A stretch of DNA of 64,000 bases, taken from NCBI RefSeq assembly GCF_014268585.2, contig NZ_CP077092.1:2232001-2296000 (forward strand), written 5' to 3'. This document shows, piece after piece, positions 1 through 8,074 of this stretch (its first letter is position 1; the number at the start of each line of letters is the position of its first letter). The notes under the pieces were generated by a model. It was not told where the DNA came from, searched no databases, and saw nothing but the letters and a program-made list of their open reading frames with translations. The DNA comes from Pseudomonas iranensis. Its GTDB lineage: Bacteria; Pseudomonadota; Gammaproteobacteria; Pseudomonadales; Pseudomonadaceae. The translations under genes and the position numbers were made by a program.

Positions 1-1
1 T

Positions 2-193
2 ACCGGCCTGCCGGTGAAACGCATTGCAGCCAATTGCGGGTTTGGCAGTGAAGAGACGCTGCGGCGCAGTTTTCTCCGTGCCATTGGCGTGACACCGCAG
101 GCTTATCGGGAGCGGTTTTCGGTCAGCGTTGCAGCAGATCCAGTGCCTTCAGGTGTTTTGGGTTCTATTGATGAAGATCGACCAATGACCTAA
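2..193 (+). CDS. AraC-family transcriptional regulator, 3' end only
   Basis: This is the last 63 codons of a gene that begins before the window; the reading frame starts at base 2 and stops at TAA 191-193. The visible peptide contains the second helix-turn-helix of an AraC/XylS DNA-binding domain: a V-K-R-I-A stretch, G-F-G-S-E-E-T-L-R-R-S-F, and the closing G-V-T-P-Q-A-Y-R-E-R-F. The spacing resembles the GlxA (DJ-1/PfpI plus AraC) subgroup, but the N-terminal domain is not visible, so the ligand and targets cannot be stated. It converges with the next gene, with only two bases between the stops. Confidence 0.8.
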   Translation, partial: TGLPVKRIAANCGFGSEETLRRSFLRAIGVTPQAYRERFSVSVAADPVPSGVLGSIDEDRPMT

Positions 194-195
194 GG

Positions 196-828
196 CTAGC
201 CAAACAACACTTTTTGCCAATGGTCTTCACTGATGATTGCTATCGGTATGCCGCTGCCCCGAAGTTCGACGGCTTTTTTGATCTTGGTGCCGTAGGTACT
301 GTGAAGCCATTGATCATTACCGATGCTGCCTACCACCAGATAATGAATTTTTTTGCTGACGGCGCCACCAATCAGTCCTCCTCGCTCAGTCACGCGCAAT
401 TCGCATTCCTTGCGCGGCCCGTAAGCCATGACGCCGGTAAAAAGAAAGACGCGATCCGTCCAGCTCAAGGTTGGGAAAGGATTATCGAAGGGTAGGGCAT
501 TTGGCGCTGTAAAGGTTTGGATTGACCCTACGGGCAGCCCGGCAAACTGATGAAGCATTCCCAATAGCTCCACTGATTCATCCGAATCCAGCACGCCATC
601 GCTGAGCATCTCGGCAAGGCGCTTGTAAAGGATGTTAACCACCGGATCGCTTAGATGAACCAGATGAGTTTCAATCCATGTCTTGAGAAATTCTGCTTCT
701 TGCTGGTTGATCTTGCCGTCGGCGGCAAGTCCCGCTGCGACACCAACCAAGGCATCCGCAGAGCGACGATCGATACGCGCTTCGTGAAAGAAACCGCTGC
801 TTTGAAACTCCTGATGTAAATCGACCAT
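196..828 (-). CDS. BRCT domain-containing protein
   Basis: A 210-residue protein. Residues about 125-205 form a BRCT fold of the type at the C-terminus of bacterial NAD-dependent DNA ligase (F-L-F-T-G, then G-G-x-x-x-x-x-V-S-K-K-I-H-Y-L-V-V-G, then an ending with I-I-S-E-D-H-W). BRCT domains bind other proteins or DNA ends. The first 110 residues are helical and acidic, with no family I recognise with certainty. The start is supported by AAGGAGAGG just upstream. It lies 12 bp downstream of the small gene at 841-1230 on the same strand. A role in DNA metabolism is only an inference from the domain. Confidence 0.75.
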   Translation of the reverse strand: MVDLHQEFQSSGFFHEARIDRRSADALVGVAAGLAADGKINQQEAEFLKTWIETHLVHLSDPVVNILYKRLAEMLSDGVLDSDESVELLGMLHQFAGLPVGSIQTFTAPNALPFDNPFPTLSWTDRVFLFTGVMAYGPRKECELRVTERGGLIGGAVSKKIHYLVVGSIGNDQWLHSTYGTKIKKAVELRGSGIPIAIISEDHWQKVLFG

Positions 829-840
829 CTCTGCCTCTCC

Positions 841-1230
841 TTAAGCCTCAACTTCCGCGACCTGATTGAAATACTTCGTCCGATCCGGCGTAAACGTCAC
901 CTTCATCTTCGTCCGCGAGCACGTCAGCGAACGCTCCTGCGCCAGATCGATATCCAGATCTTCGCCACGCAGACCCTGCCACTGCGCCAGATATTTCAGT
1001 GAGCCGTATTTCTCGTTTTTCTTCAGGCTGCGACTGACGCCACCCTTCCAGCCAAGCACCGGCAATTCACCGGCCAGGCAGCGCTGGGCCAGTTCGGGAA
1101 AGCGTTCGGCGCGCTGGCGGCCGATTTCCCAGCATTTGATCAAGCCCTTGTCGGCGGCTTCCCAGAGCTGGGTGCGGCTCAGCCCGGTGCGAAGAGGGGA
1201 GGCGATGCTGCGCTGGACGTGGTGAGGCAT
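841..1230 (-). CDS. Conserved small protein of unknown function
   Basis: A 129-residue basic protein with no signal peptide, membrane segment or motif that I can assign. It is rich in Arg, Lys, Leu and Trp. The ATG at 1230 is preceded by AAGGA at good spacing, and the codon pattern matches its neighbours, which supports a real gene. It is probably cotranscribed with the BRCT gene that follows it on the same strand. I do not recognise a function. Confidence 0.6.
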   Translation of the reverse strand: MPHHVQRSIASPLRTGLSRTQLWEAADKGLIKCWEIGRQRAERFPELAQRCLAGELPVLGWKGGVSRSLKKNEKYGSLKYLAQWQGLRGEDLDIDLAQERSLTCSRTKMKVTFTPDRTKYFNQVAEVEA

Positions 1231-1540
1231 TCCGGTTCCTTGAATTCGGGGGTGGTTGGACAGCTCCGCTGTGCCCGTTGCGTTGGATGGTAGGTGTGGA
1301 TGTAACGGCTGGCAACAAGGTATTTCGGGGTGTAAGCGCAGGTTACGGGAAGCGTTCCAACGTGACGTGAGTGGTTTTTGTAGGCGCGTTTTTTACACAG
1401 ACTGTCGCCAGACGTAACCGCCGCACAGGTTTCAAGGTGGGTAGGGGCCTGATCCGGTTGTCTGGCGAGCAGGCCTGTGGTGGAAAAAAACCGTGCGCAC
1501 AGAGATCGGTCTTACAAGCGCTGACGAAAAGTAGTCAGCG
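1231..1540. other. Intergenic stretch with no gene
   Basis: About 310 bases between the unknown small gene and the end of the glycosidase gene. I see no convincing coding sequence, strong hairpin or known repeat. It presumably holds the promoter of the minus-strand pair at 196-1230. Confidence 0.4.
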
Positions 1541-3367
1541 CTATGGCTGCCAGGAACTCTTCTCGCCACTCAATTTTCGATCAAGAAAACTCGCCGCACT
1601 GATCAACGCCAGATGCGTCAGCGCCTGCGGCGTGTTGCCCAGATGCCGGCCGTGGCTGTCGAACTCTTCGGCGTATAGCCCAAGCGGGTTGGCATATCGC
1701 AGCAATTGCTCGAACTCCAGATGGGCTTTTTCCACCTGGCCGGCGCGGGCCAGGCATTCGACATACCAGAACGAGCACGCGGCGAATGCGCCTTCGGTGC
1801 CGCTGAGGCCATCGATGTTGGCGTCCTCGTTGCGATAGCGATAGACCATGCCGTCGCGCACCAGGGTTTTTTCGATCGCTTCCAGAGTCGACAGCCAGCG
1901 CGGATCCTTGGCGCTGACGAAACGCACCAGCGGCATCAGCAGCATCGAGCCGTCCAGCGCGGTGCCGCCCTTGTACTGAACGAAATGCCCGCGTTCCTCA
2001 TCCCAGAAGTTGTCCCAGATGTCGGTGTAGATCGCTTGCCGGGTCTGGTCCCAACGGGCGAACGGCGCCGGCAGCGAACGTTTGGAAGCCAGCCTGATCG
2101 CCCGGTCCAGCGCCACCCAGCACATCAGCCGCGAGTGCAGGAAGTGATGAGTTTCACCGCGCATTTCCCAGATGCCGACATCTTCGCTCTGCCAGTTCTC
2201 ACAGACCTGATCGACCACTTCGCCGACGTGCCGCCAGCCTTCGTGGGAAATCGCGTCGCCGTATTTGTTGACCAGATACACCGCATCCATCAGCTCGCCG
2301 AAGATATCCAGCTGGATCTGCTCGTAAGCGCCGTTGCCAATGCGCACCGGTTGCGCGCCGCCGTGGCCGGACAGGTGCGTGAGTTCGGTTTCCGGCAGTT
2401 CCTGCTGGCCGTCGATGGCATAGAGGATGTTGAGTTTCATCGGTTTGCCGCAGCAATCGCTGACCCGACCACGCAGCCATTGCATGTAGTGGTTGGCCTC
2501 ATCGACAAAGCCCAGGCGCATGAACGCATACACGGTGAACGAGGCATCGCGGATCCACGTGTAGCGGTAATCCCAATTGCGCTCGCCTCCAGGCGTTTCA
2601 GGCAGGCCGAAAGTGGCGGCGGCGAGGATTGCACCGTGGCGGCGTGAGGTCAGCAGTTTCAGGGCGAGGGCGGAGCGGTTGACCATTTCCCGCCAGCGCC
2701 CGCGATAGTTGGATTGGCCGATCCAGCCACGCCAGTATTTAAGGGTGCGCTGCATGCACAATTCGGCGGCGCCTTCGGCAAAGCGTGGGTCGTCGCTGCC
2801 GCCGAGCATGAATGCGGCGCTTTCATTGTGCTTGAGGGTGAATTGCGCGACGGCCGCTTGCGCGTCGATCTGCAGTGCCTGATCTGAAGCCAGGCGTATC
2901 GACGGCTGTCCAGCGGCGTGGAACGTCACGTCCTTTGCGTCCATCTCTGCCCGGGTGTCGGCGCGGCCGTAGTCGTGGCGCACCGCGCAACGCAGGTTGA
3001 ACGTCGCCAAGCCGCTGACCACGCGCACCCGGCGCATCAGCAGGGGCAGGGCGTCGACATCGTCACCGATGGGCAGCAGATCGGTGATTTCCACCACCGC
3101 GTGTTCGCTCAGCCAACGGGTCTGCAAGACGTTGGTGTCGGGTAGATAAATCTGTTCCCGGCGCGCATCCGGCAAGTCCGGCGCGAGCTGGAAAATCCCT
3201 GCTTCAGGGGTATCGAGCAGCGAGCAGAAGATCGTCGGGCTGTCGAACTCCGGCCAGCAGAAAAAATCCACGCTGCCCTTGTCGTTAACCAGTGCGGCGC
3301 TGCGCATGTCGCCGATGATGCCGTGGGCACCGATGGGACTTTGTTGTTCCACTTCAGGCTCAGCCAT
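1541..3367 (-). CDS. Glycoside hydrolase family 15 protein (glucoamylase/trehalase-like)
   Basis: A 608-residue cytoplasmic protein with no signal peptide. It has the N-terminal beta domain typical of bacterial GH15 enzymes (near residues 13-40, G-I-I-G-D-M-R-S-A-A-L-V, then D-F-F-C-W-P-E-F-D-S-P). The catalytic (alpha/alpha)6 barrel carries N-W-D-Y-R-Y-T-W-I-R-D-A and, near the C-terminus, G-L-S-G-T-E-G-A-F-A-A-C-S-F-W. The family cleaves terminal glucose from alpha-glucans or trehalose by inversion; the substrate cannot be read from the sequence. Its ATG lies inside the end of the SDR gene (8-base overlap), so the two are translationally coupled. Confidence 0.88.
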   Translation of the reverse strand: MAEPEVEQQSPIGAHGIIGDMRSAALVNDKGSVDFFCWPEFDSPTIFCSLLDTPEAGIFQLAPDLPDARREQIYLPDTNVLQTRWLSEHAVVEITDLLPIGDDVDALPLLMRRVRVVSGLATFNLRCAVRHDYGRADTRAEMDAKDVTFHAAGQPSIRLASDQALQIDAQAAVAQFTLKHNESAAFMLGGSDDPRFAEGAAELCMQRTLKYWRGWIGQSNYRGRWREMVNRSALALKLLTSRRHGAILAAATFGLPETPGGERNWDYRYTWIRDASFTVYAFMRLGFVDEANHYMQWLRGRVSDCCGKPMKLNILYAIDGQQELPETELTHLSGHGGAQPVRIGNGAYEQIQLDIFGELMDAVYLVNKYGDAISHEGWRHVGEVVDQVCENWQSEDVGIWEMRGETHHFLHSRLMCWVALDRAIRLASKRSLPAPFARWDQTRQAIYTDIWDNFWDEERGHFVQYKGGTALDGSMLLMPLVRFVSAKDPRWLSTLEAIEKTLVRDGMVYRYRNEDANIDGLSGTEGAFAACSFWYVECLARAGQVEKAHLEFEQLLRYANPLGLYAEEFDSHGRHLGNTPQALTHLALISAASFLDRKLSGEKSSWQP

Positions 3368-4160
3368 TGCCGCGAAACTCCGGATAGAGGCTCATCCCGC
3401 CATCGATGAACAGGGTGGTGCCGACGATGTAGTCGGACAGGTCGCAAGCGAGGAAAACCACTGCGTTGGCAACATCCTCGACATCGCCAATGCGTCCGTA
3501 GGGAATCAGCTCAAGAAGTTTTTCGCCGGCCGCGCCTTCAGTGGCTTCTGTGTTGATGGCCGTACTGATTGCACCGGGCGCGATGCTGTTGATACGGATG
3601 CGCTGGTGGCTGACTTCCTGAGCGAGGCTCTGCATCAGCTGATCGACGCCGCCCTTGGACGCCGCGTAATTGACATGCCCGGCCCATGGAATGCGCTGGT
3701 GCACCGAACTCATGTGAATGATCTTGCCCGCCGCGCGCGACACGCCTTCGCGCACGCCCTGACGCTGGAAAATCCGCAATGCCGCGCGGGCGCAAAGGAA
3801 CTGCCCGGTGAGGTTGACGCCGATTACCGTGTTCCAGTCGTCGAGGGTCATGTCCACGGCAGCAGCGTCTTTTTGCAGGCCGGAATTGGCCACCAGAATG
3901 TCCAGCGAGCCGAAGGCTTCGACGGTCTCGGCGAACAGCCGCTCGACATCTTCTTCTTTCGAAACATCGGCGCCGATGGCGAGGGCCTTGCCGCCTTCGG
4001 CGTTGATCTGTGCAGCCAGTTCTTCGGCGGGTTCGGCGCTGCTGTTGTAGTTGATCACGACCGCAGCGCCGGCTGCAGCGAGTGCTTTGGCGACGGCATG
4101 GCCGATGCCGGAGCTGGCACCCGTGACCAGCGCCACCTGATTAGCGAGGGAAATCTGCAT
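3360..4160 (-). CDS. SDR-family oxidoreductase (glucose 1-dehydrogenase-like)
   Basis: A 266-residue classical short-chain dehydrogenase. The Rossmann motif T-G-A-S-S-G-I-G is at residues 14-21 and the catalytic Y-x-x-x-K appears as Y-A-A-S-K with an upstream M-S-S serine. N-S-G replaces the usual N-A-G, and the C-terminal G-x-x-x-F-I-D-G-G-M-S-L is typical of glucose 1-dehydrogenase-like members. It would oxidise a sugar or other alcohol with NAD(P). It overlaps the GH15 gene, which suggests a shared carbohydrate pathway. It is 89 bp downstream of the terpene cyclase on the same strand, so cotranscription with it is possible but unproven. Confidence 0.85.
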   Translation of the reverse strand: MQISLANQVALVTGASSGIGHAVAKALAAAGAAVVINYNSSAEPAEELAAQINAEGGKALAIGADVSKEEDVERLFAETVEAFGSLDILVANSGLQKDAAAVDMTLDDWNTVIGVNLTGQFLCARAALRIFQRQGVREGVSRAAGKIIHMSSVHQRIPWAGHVNYAASKGGVDQLMQSLAQEVSHQRIRINSIAPGAISTAINTEATEGAAGEKLLELIPYGRIGDVEDVANAVVFLACDLSDYIVGTTLFIDGGMSLYPEFRGNG

Positions 4161-4249
4161 GACGATTCGCGCCTTGGTTCCAGAGACTTAAGTAGCTGAC
4201 TGATGGCCCGTGGCGAGAGTTCATCTGCAACCATGAAAAGTTGGCAGCT

Positions 4250-5254
4250 TCAGACCTGATAGCGGCCACTGCTGCGATGCCATTCGACGTTGCCAGCCAG
4301 CCAGCTCTTGAGTCCGCGCAGGTAGCGTTGGAGTAGCTGCGAGGCGTGCGGCAATACCGCCCGTTCTGCCGCCTCATACAGATGCATGATGTCATCGTGA
4401 ACGGCAGCACTTTGCGCCATGGCCTGCGCGGGGGAGCAGCCCTGTTCTTGGATCAGCAGCAAAGGCAGGTTGAAATCGCCGATACCGGCCTGCTGTTCCT
4501 TCAGCGCGGAAAACAGATCATTGGCAATGATCGTGGCGCTGGCGGCCAGCGCCGTGACGCGCCTCACCTCAGGTGCGCTGTATTCATTGGCCGGCAATTC
4601 ATACCCGCCGATGATGTCGATCAGCGACAGGCACGGCAGAAAACTGTTGACCTGACGTTGAGCCAGATATTCCCAGAGCGCGGGCGTGAACCCTTCGATA
4701 CGCCAGGCCGCTTCGGCGGTCATGGTGACGAACATGGCAATGATTTCATGGCGAACGCGGGCAACCTGCGCCGCGGTCGCGAAAGTCTCGACCCGCCTCA
4801 GATAGGCACGCAGCGCGACCAGCACCGGATCGCCGCTCAAGGCCTGCTCGAGCTCAGGGCGGAACCGTGCGCTCAGGTAAACCGGTTCCAGCGCCGCCAG
4901 CGCCAGGGAAAGGCGCGGCCCGACCATTCTGGGTTCGGACCCGGTTCGCTCATCGTCGCAGTAGTAGTCGTCCACGGCGAACAATGCGGCGAAACATTGC
5001 GCCGCGAGCAACAGCCGATCGGGCTCATCGGTGTCGGTATGACACAGCATGGCGAAGCGCCCGAAACCCATGGCGCGGACCTTGTCGTGCCGACCCGGGA
5101 AAATCCCCACCTGCTCGATCCACGGCATCAGCCGATCATCCACCTCGTCTGCCAGCGCGGCGTTGTTGCGAAAGGGCGCCAGGCCATACAGAGCGGGGAC
5201 GGCCCAGGGCACTTTTTCCGCTTCGGGTGAGACGAACATTGACGATTTGTCCAT
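4250..5254 (-). CDS. Class I terpene cyclase, 2-methylisoborneol/2-methylenebornane synthase-like
   Basis: A 334-residue enzyme. The start is set at ATG 5254 because AGGAG lies 7 bases upstream; an upstream in-frame ATG at 5287 has no ribosome site. The first metal-binding motif is D-D-Y-Y-C-D-D-E at residues 95-102, close to the D-D-Y-Y-C-E-D motif I know from bacterial 2-MIB synthases. The NSE triad is N-D-L-F-S-A-L-K-E at 245-253, and the C-terminal R-Y pair is present. Enzymes of this type ionise (2-methyl)geranyl diphosphate with Mg2+. The SAM-dependent GPP methyltransferase usually paired with 2-MIB synthases is not in this window, so the substrate may be unmethylated or the partner may be elsewhere. 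A lux-box-like palindrome lies 86 bp upstream. Confidence 0.85.
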   Translation of the reverse strand: MDKSSMFVSPEAEKVPWAVPALYGLAPFRNNAALADEVDDRLMPWIEQVGIFPGRHDKVRAMGFGRFAMLCHTDTDEPDRLLLAAQCFAALFAVDDYYCDDERTGSEPRMVGPRLSLALAALEPVYLSARFRPELEQALSGDPVLVALRAYLRRVETFATAAQVARVRHEIIAMFVTMTAEAAWRIEGFTPALWEYLAQRQVNSFLPCLSLIDIIGGYELPANEYSAPEVRRVTALAASATIIANDLFSALKEQQAGIGDFNLPLLLIQEQGCSPAQAMAQSAAVHDDIMHLYEAAERAVLPHASQLLQRYLRGLKSWLAGNVEWHRSSGRYQV

Positions 5255-5340
5255 GGCGAGACTCCTGAGTGCGTTTGCAGGGTTCACGGTGACACATGAA
5301 GATCCAAGGCCTCATCAAAGCGCAAAAGGCAAGGGACCAC

Positions 5341-5360
5341 ACCTGTCAGGTCTGACAGGT
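5341..5360. promoter_or_regulatory. lux-box-like 20-bp perfect palindrome
   Basis: On the minus strand it reads ACCTGTCAGACCTGACAGGT: 9-bp perfect arms around a 2-base centre, fitting the CT-N12-AG form of LuxR-type operators. It lies 86 bp upstream of the terpene cyclase start, with a TTTGAT -10-like hexamer (minus strand, 5314-5319) placed as expected if the box overlaps -35. It is also upstream of the divergent MFS gene. A 19/20 identical copy is at 57153-57172. The binding protein is not known from this window. Confidence 0.65.
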
Positions 5361-5498
5361 CAGCGTGGGTTTTCGACCAATGGTCATCGTCGTTCAGCGC
5401 TGGAAAGATCAGTGGCCTTCACAGACCGCTAACAATTGCGCGCTTCCACGGCATTCAAGGCTATGGCAACTTGGCCGCCCCTGATGAGGCTGCAATCG

Positions 5499-6671
5499 AT
5501 GGCAAATCCCTACCGCGAATTGTTCTCCGCCCCCGGTGCCCGTGCGTTTGTACTGGCCGGGATGCTGGCGCGCATGCCGATTTCCATGACCGGCATCGGC
5601 CTGATCACCATGCTTGCGCAGTTGAACGGCGGATATGCGCTGGCGGGTGCGGTGGCGGCAACGTTTGCTTTGGCCACGGCGTTTTGCGCGCCGCAGGTAT
5701 CGCGGCTGGTGGACCGTTATGGGCAGGGGCGGGTGCTGCCAATCGCAGCGCTGACCGGTGGCGGCGGGTTATTGATGTTGCTGCTGTGCACGCGTTTGCA
5801 GGCGCCGGACTGGACGTTGTTCGTCTTCGCCGCGCTGGCCGGGTGCATGCCGAGCATGTCGGCGATGGTGCGGGCGCGCTGGACCGAGATCTATCGTGGC
5901 CAGCCGCAATTGCAGACGGCGTATGCGCTGGAGTCGGTGCTCGACGAAGTGTGTTTTATCGTCGGGCCGCCGCTGTCGGTGGGCCTGTCGGTCGCGGTGT
6001 TTCCCGAGGCCGGGCCGCTGGCGGCGCTGTTGGCCCTGGCCATCGGCGTGACGGCGTTTGTCGCCCAGCGCAGCACCGAACCACCGGTGCACGCGCAGGA
6101 GTCGCAGCATCAGGGTTCGATCATTCGCTCGACCGACGTGCAATGGCTGCTGGCGTTGATGCTGGCGATGGGCGTGATCGTCGGGGTCATCGATGTGGTC
6201 AGCGTCGCTTTCGCTCAACATCAGGGCCAGCCGGCAGCGGCGAGTATTGTTTTGTCGGTGTACGCAATCGGCTCGTGCCTGGCCGGGATTGCCTTCGGTG
6301 CGATGCGTTCGAAACTGCCGTTGCCGCGCCTGTTTCTCTACGGCGGCGTGGCGACGGCGGTGACCACGCTGCCGCTGCTTTTGGCGAGCAACATCCTTGG
6401 CTTGTCGGTGGCGGTATTCATCGCCGGCCTGTTCTTTTCACCGACGCTGATTGTCGCGATGGCGCTGATCGAACGCATCGTGCCGCCGGCCAAACTGACC
6501 GAAGGCCTGACCTGGCTGGTGACCGGGCTGAGCATCGGCGTGGCGATCGGCGCTGCTGGCTCCGGCGCGCTGGTGGATGCGTTTGGCGCGCGTAGCGGCT
6601 TCTGGCTGGCGATTGCGGCGGGAGCGGTGGTGCTGATTTCAGCGTTCCAAAGTTTCCGTCACTTGAAATAA
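5499..6671 (+). CDS. MFS transporter
   Basis: A 390-residue major facilitator with about twelve hydrophobic segments and the short loop V-D-R-Y-G-Q-G-R between TM2 and TM3 typical of the fold. The start at 5499 is chosen because GAGG lies 9 bases upstream; an in-frame ATG at 5436 lacks a ribosome site. Substrate is unknown; relatives are annotated as drug or sugar exporters. It is divergent from the terpene cyclase across a 244-bp region holding the lux-box-like site, so export of a cyclase product is possible but only an inference. Confidence 0.82.
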   Translation: MANPYRELFSAPGARAFVLAGMLARMPISMTGIGLITMLAQLNGGYALAGAVAATFALATAFCAPQVSRLVDRYGQGRVLPIAALTGGGGLLMLLLCTRLQAPDWTLFVFAALAGCMPSMSAMVRARWTEIYRGQPQLQTAYALESVLDEVCFIVGPPLSVGLSVAVFPEAGPLAALLALAIGVTAFVAQRSTEPPVHAQESQHQGSIIRSTDVQWLLALMLAMGVIVGVIDVVSVAFAQHQGQPAAASIVLSVYAIGSCLAGIAFGAMRSKLPLPRLFLYGGVATAVTTLPLLLASNILGLSVAVFIAGLFFSPTLIVAMALIERIVPPAKLTEGLTWLVTGLSIGVAIGAAGSGALVDAFGARSGFWLAIAAGAVVLISAFQSFRHLK

Positions 6672-6681
6672 AAATCCTGTT

Positions 6682-6786
6682 GTAGGAGCTGACGAGTGCA
6701 ACGAGGCTGCGATCTTTTGACTTTGACTTTGGATTTTGAAGATCAAGATCAAAGATCGCAGCCTCGTTGCACTCGTCAGCTCCTAC
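6682..6786. repeat. Long perfect inverted repeat (36-bp arms), REP-type, between convergent genes
   Basis: Arms 6682-6717 and 6751-6786 are exact reverse complements, starting GTAGGAGCTGACGAG, separated by a 33-base loop. This is the GTAGGAGC family of Pseudomonas repeats. It sits between the stops of the MFS gene and the SCP2-cupin gene, where an RNA hairpin of this size would end transcription from both sides. A half-copy of the same family is at 62331-62359. Confidence 0.85.
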
Positions 6787-6805
6787 GCTCCTACAGGAAA
6801 TGGGG

Positions 6806-7939
6806 TTACCAACCTCGTCCTGAGTTGATCCAGAAGTTGACGGACAGCGACGTCGACACCGACTCCACCTGATGGAACCAGCCCTCTGGCAAAAACAGCA
6901 GATCCCCAGCCTCCAGCGTCACTCGCAAAAACGTCACCTCCCGCGCTGCCGGGAAGCGCTCATAGTCCGGCGCATCCGGGTTGAAGTCGCAGCCATCCAG
7001 GCCACCCTTGGGCGCGGTCGACCAAGTGCCCAGTGCCTCGCGGTGATGCGGCGCGGCAAGGGTGAATTTCTTCTGGCCCCAGACCTGGGCGAAGAGGTTG
7101 TCTGTGTCATCGCGGTGCAACGGCGTCAGCGTGCCCTTGGGGCCGATCCAGATGCGCGGCGGGATGAACAGCGACGTGTCGAAGTAGGGCGGGTACTGGA
7201 TCTGCTGCAACAACTGCGCCGGCAGGATGTTGTTGCCCATGTACGCCGGCGGCTCGCCATCGGCGCCTTTGATTGCCGGGCTGTCCAGCGAGGCGATGAA
7301 CTCGGCCATCGAGGTCGAGCGGAAATCACGCTCGGTGGAAAACGTCTTCTTCACGTAATCGCCATGGCGGGTGATGCCCTGCAGTTCAGCGAAATGCACC
7401 AGTGATTCCTCGCGGCTCAGGCTGAACAATGGCCAGTCGTGCAGGGCATCGCTGATCACCAACGGAGTGCCGTTGGGCAGATAACGGGTTTCGAATTCGT
7501 GCCGGCTCAACTCGGCGCGCGCACGACGTTCGACGCTGGTCTGGCGAGGCAGCGCGGCAGTGAGCTTTTCGCTGAAGCGTGGCGGCGTCGGGTAGCGCTT
7601 GTTCATGTCGACCTTTTCCACCGTGCCGCCACCTTGGCGGGCGTGGTCGATGATCTGCGGCAACATCGTCGCCAGGCCCATGTTGCCGCCGATCTTCAGC
7701 CGCCCGCTGGCGAACAGTTCCTCGACGTTGACCACGCCGGCCATGATCCCGAGGAAGTCCTTTTGCGCCACTTCAATGGTCACGTCCGGGCTTGGGTGGC
7801 GCCCGACTTCCGTGCGCTGGCTGGTCTTGATGTCGTACCAGTACGCCTGCTGCGCGCTGAAAATGAACTGGAAAACCCCCTCGATGCCGACCGCGCCGGC
7901 GTTGGCGAACAACTTGCCCAGAATGCTCTGCAGGTCCAC
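6806..7939 (-). CDS. SCP2-like plus cupin/JmjC Fe(II)/2-oxoglutarate oxygenase, PvdS-controlled
   Basis: A 377-residue protein starting at GTG 7939, preceded by GAGGG; the reading frame stays open far upstream but that part is antisense to the thioesterase. Residues about 1-105 resemble an SCP2 sterol-carrier domain. Residues about 130-375 form a cupin_8/JmjC domain with the iron ligands H-R-D (in T-P-L-H-R-D-D-T-D-N) and a distal His in G-W-F-H-Q-V-E-S. Such enzymes hydroxylate amino acids, proteins or lipids. An exact PvdS promoter lies 42 bases upstream, so the gene is expressed with the siderophore genes. Its substrate is unknown; the locus already has a SyrP-like hydroxylase. Confidence 0.78.
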   Translation of the reverse strand: MDLQSILGKLFANAGAVGIEGVFQFIFSAQQAYWYDIKTSQRTEVGRHPSPDVTIEVAQKDFLGIMAGVVNVEELFASGRLKIGGNMGLATMLPQIIDHARQGGGTVEKVDMNKRYPTPPRFSEKLTAALPRQTSVERRARAELSRHEFETRYLPNGTPLVISDALHDWPLFSLSREESLVHFAELQGITRHGDYVKKTFSTERDFRSTSMAEFIASLDSPAIKGADGEPPAYMGNNILPAQLLQQIQYPPYFDTSLFIPPRIWIGPKGTLTPLHRDDTDNLFAQVWGQKKFTLAAPHHREALGTWSTAPKGGLDGCDFNPDAPDYERFPAAREVTFLRVTLEAGDLLFLPEGWFHQVESVSTSLSVNFWINSGRGW

Positions 7940-7980
7940 GGTGATTCCCTCGCGATTGTTGTTTTTTTCCTGAACAGGCA

Positions 7981-8004
7981 ACGAGCGGCTGGCGGGGGAA
8001 TTTA
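7981..8004 (-). promoter_or_regulatory. PvdS (iron-starvation sigma) promoter of the SCP2-cupin gene
   Basis: On the minus strand TAAAT is at 8004-8000, then 16 bases, then CGT at 7983-7981: the exact PvdS -35/-10 arrangement. The -10 ends 41 bases before the GTG start. Confidence 0.8.
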
Positions 8005-8016
8005 GCGGCCGGCGAC

Positions 8017-8040
8017 TAATTTGTCCGGCCAGTGATCCGT
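8017..8040 (+). promoter_or_regulatory. Probable PvdS promoter of the thioesterase-hydroxylase operon (one mismatch)
   Basis: TAATT (8017-8021), 16 bases, CGT (8038-8040). One base differs from the TAAAT element. The position, 34 bases before the GTG start of the thioesterase, and the divergent exact box next to it support the call. Confidence 0.6.
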
Positions 8041-8074
8041 CTTTCTTGCAGACACATTTTTCAAGGAAAGCGCG

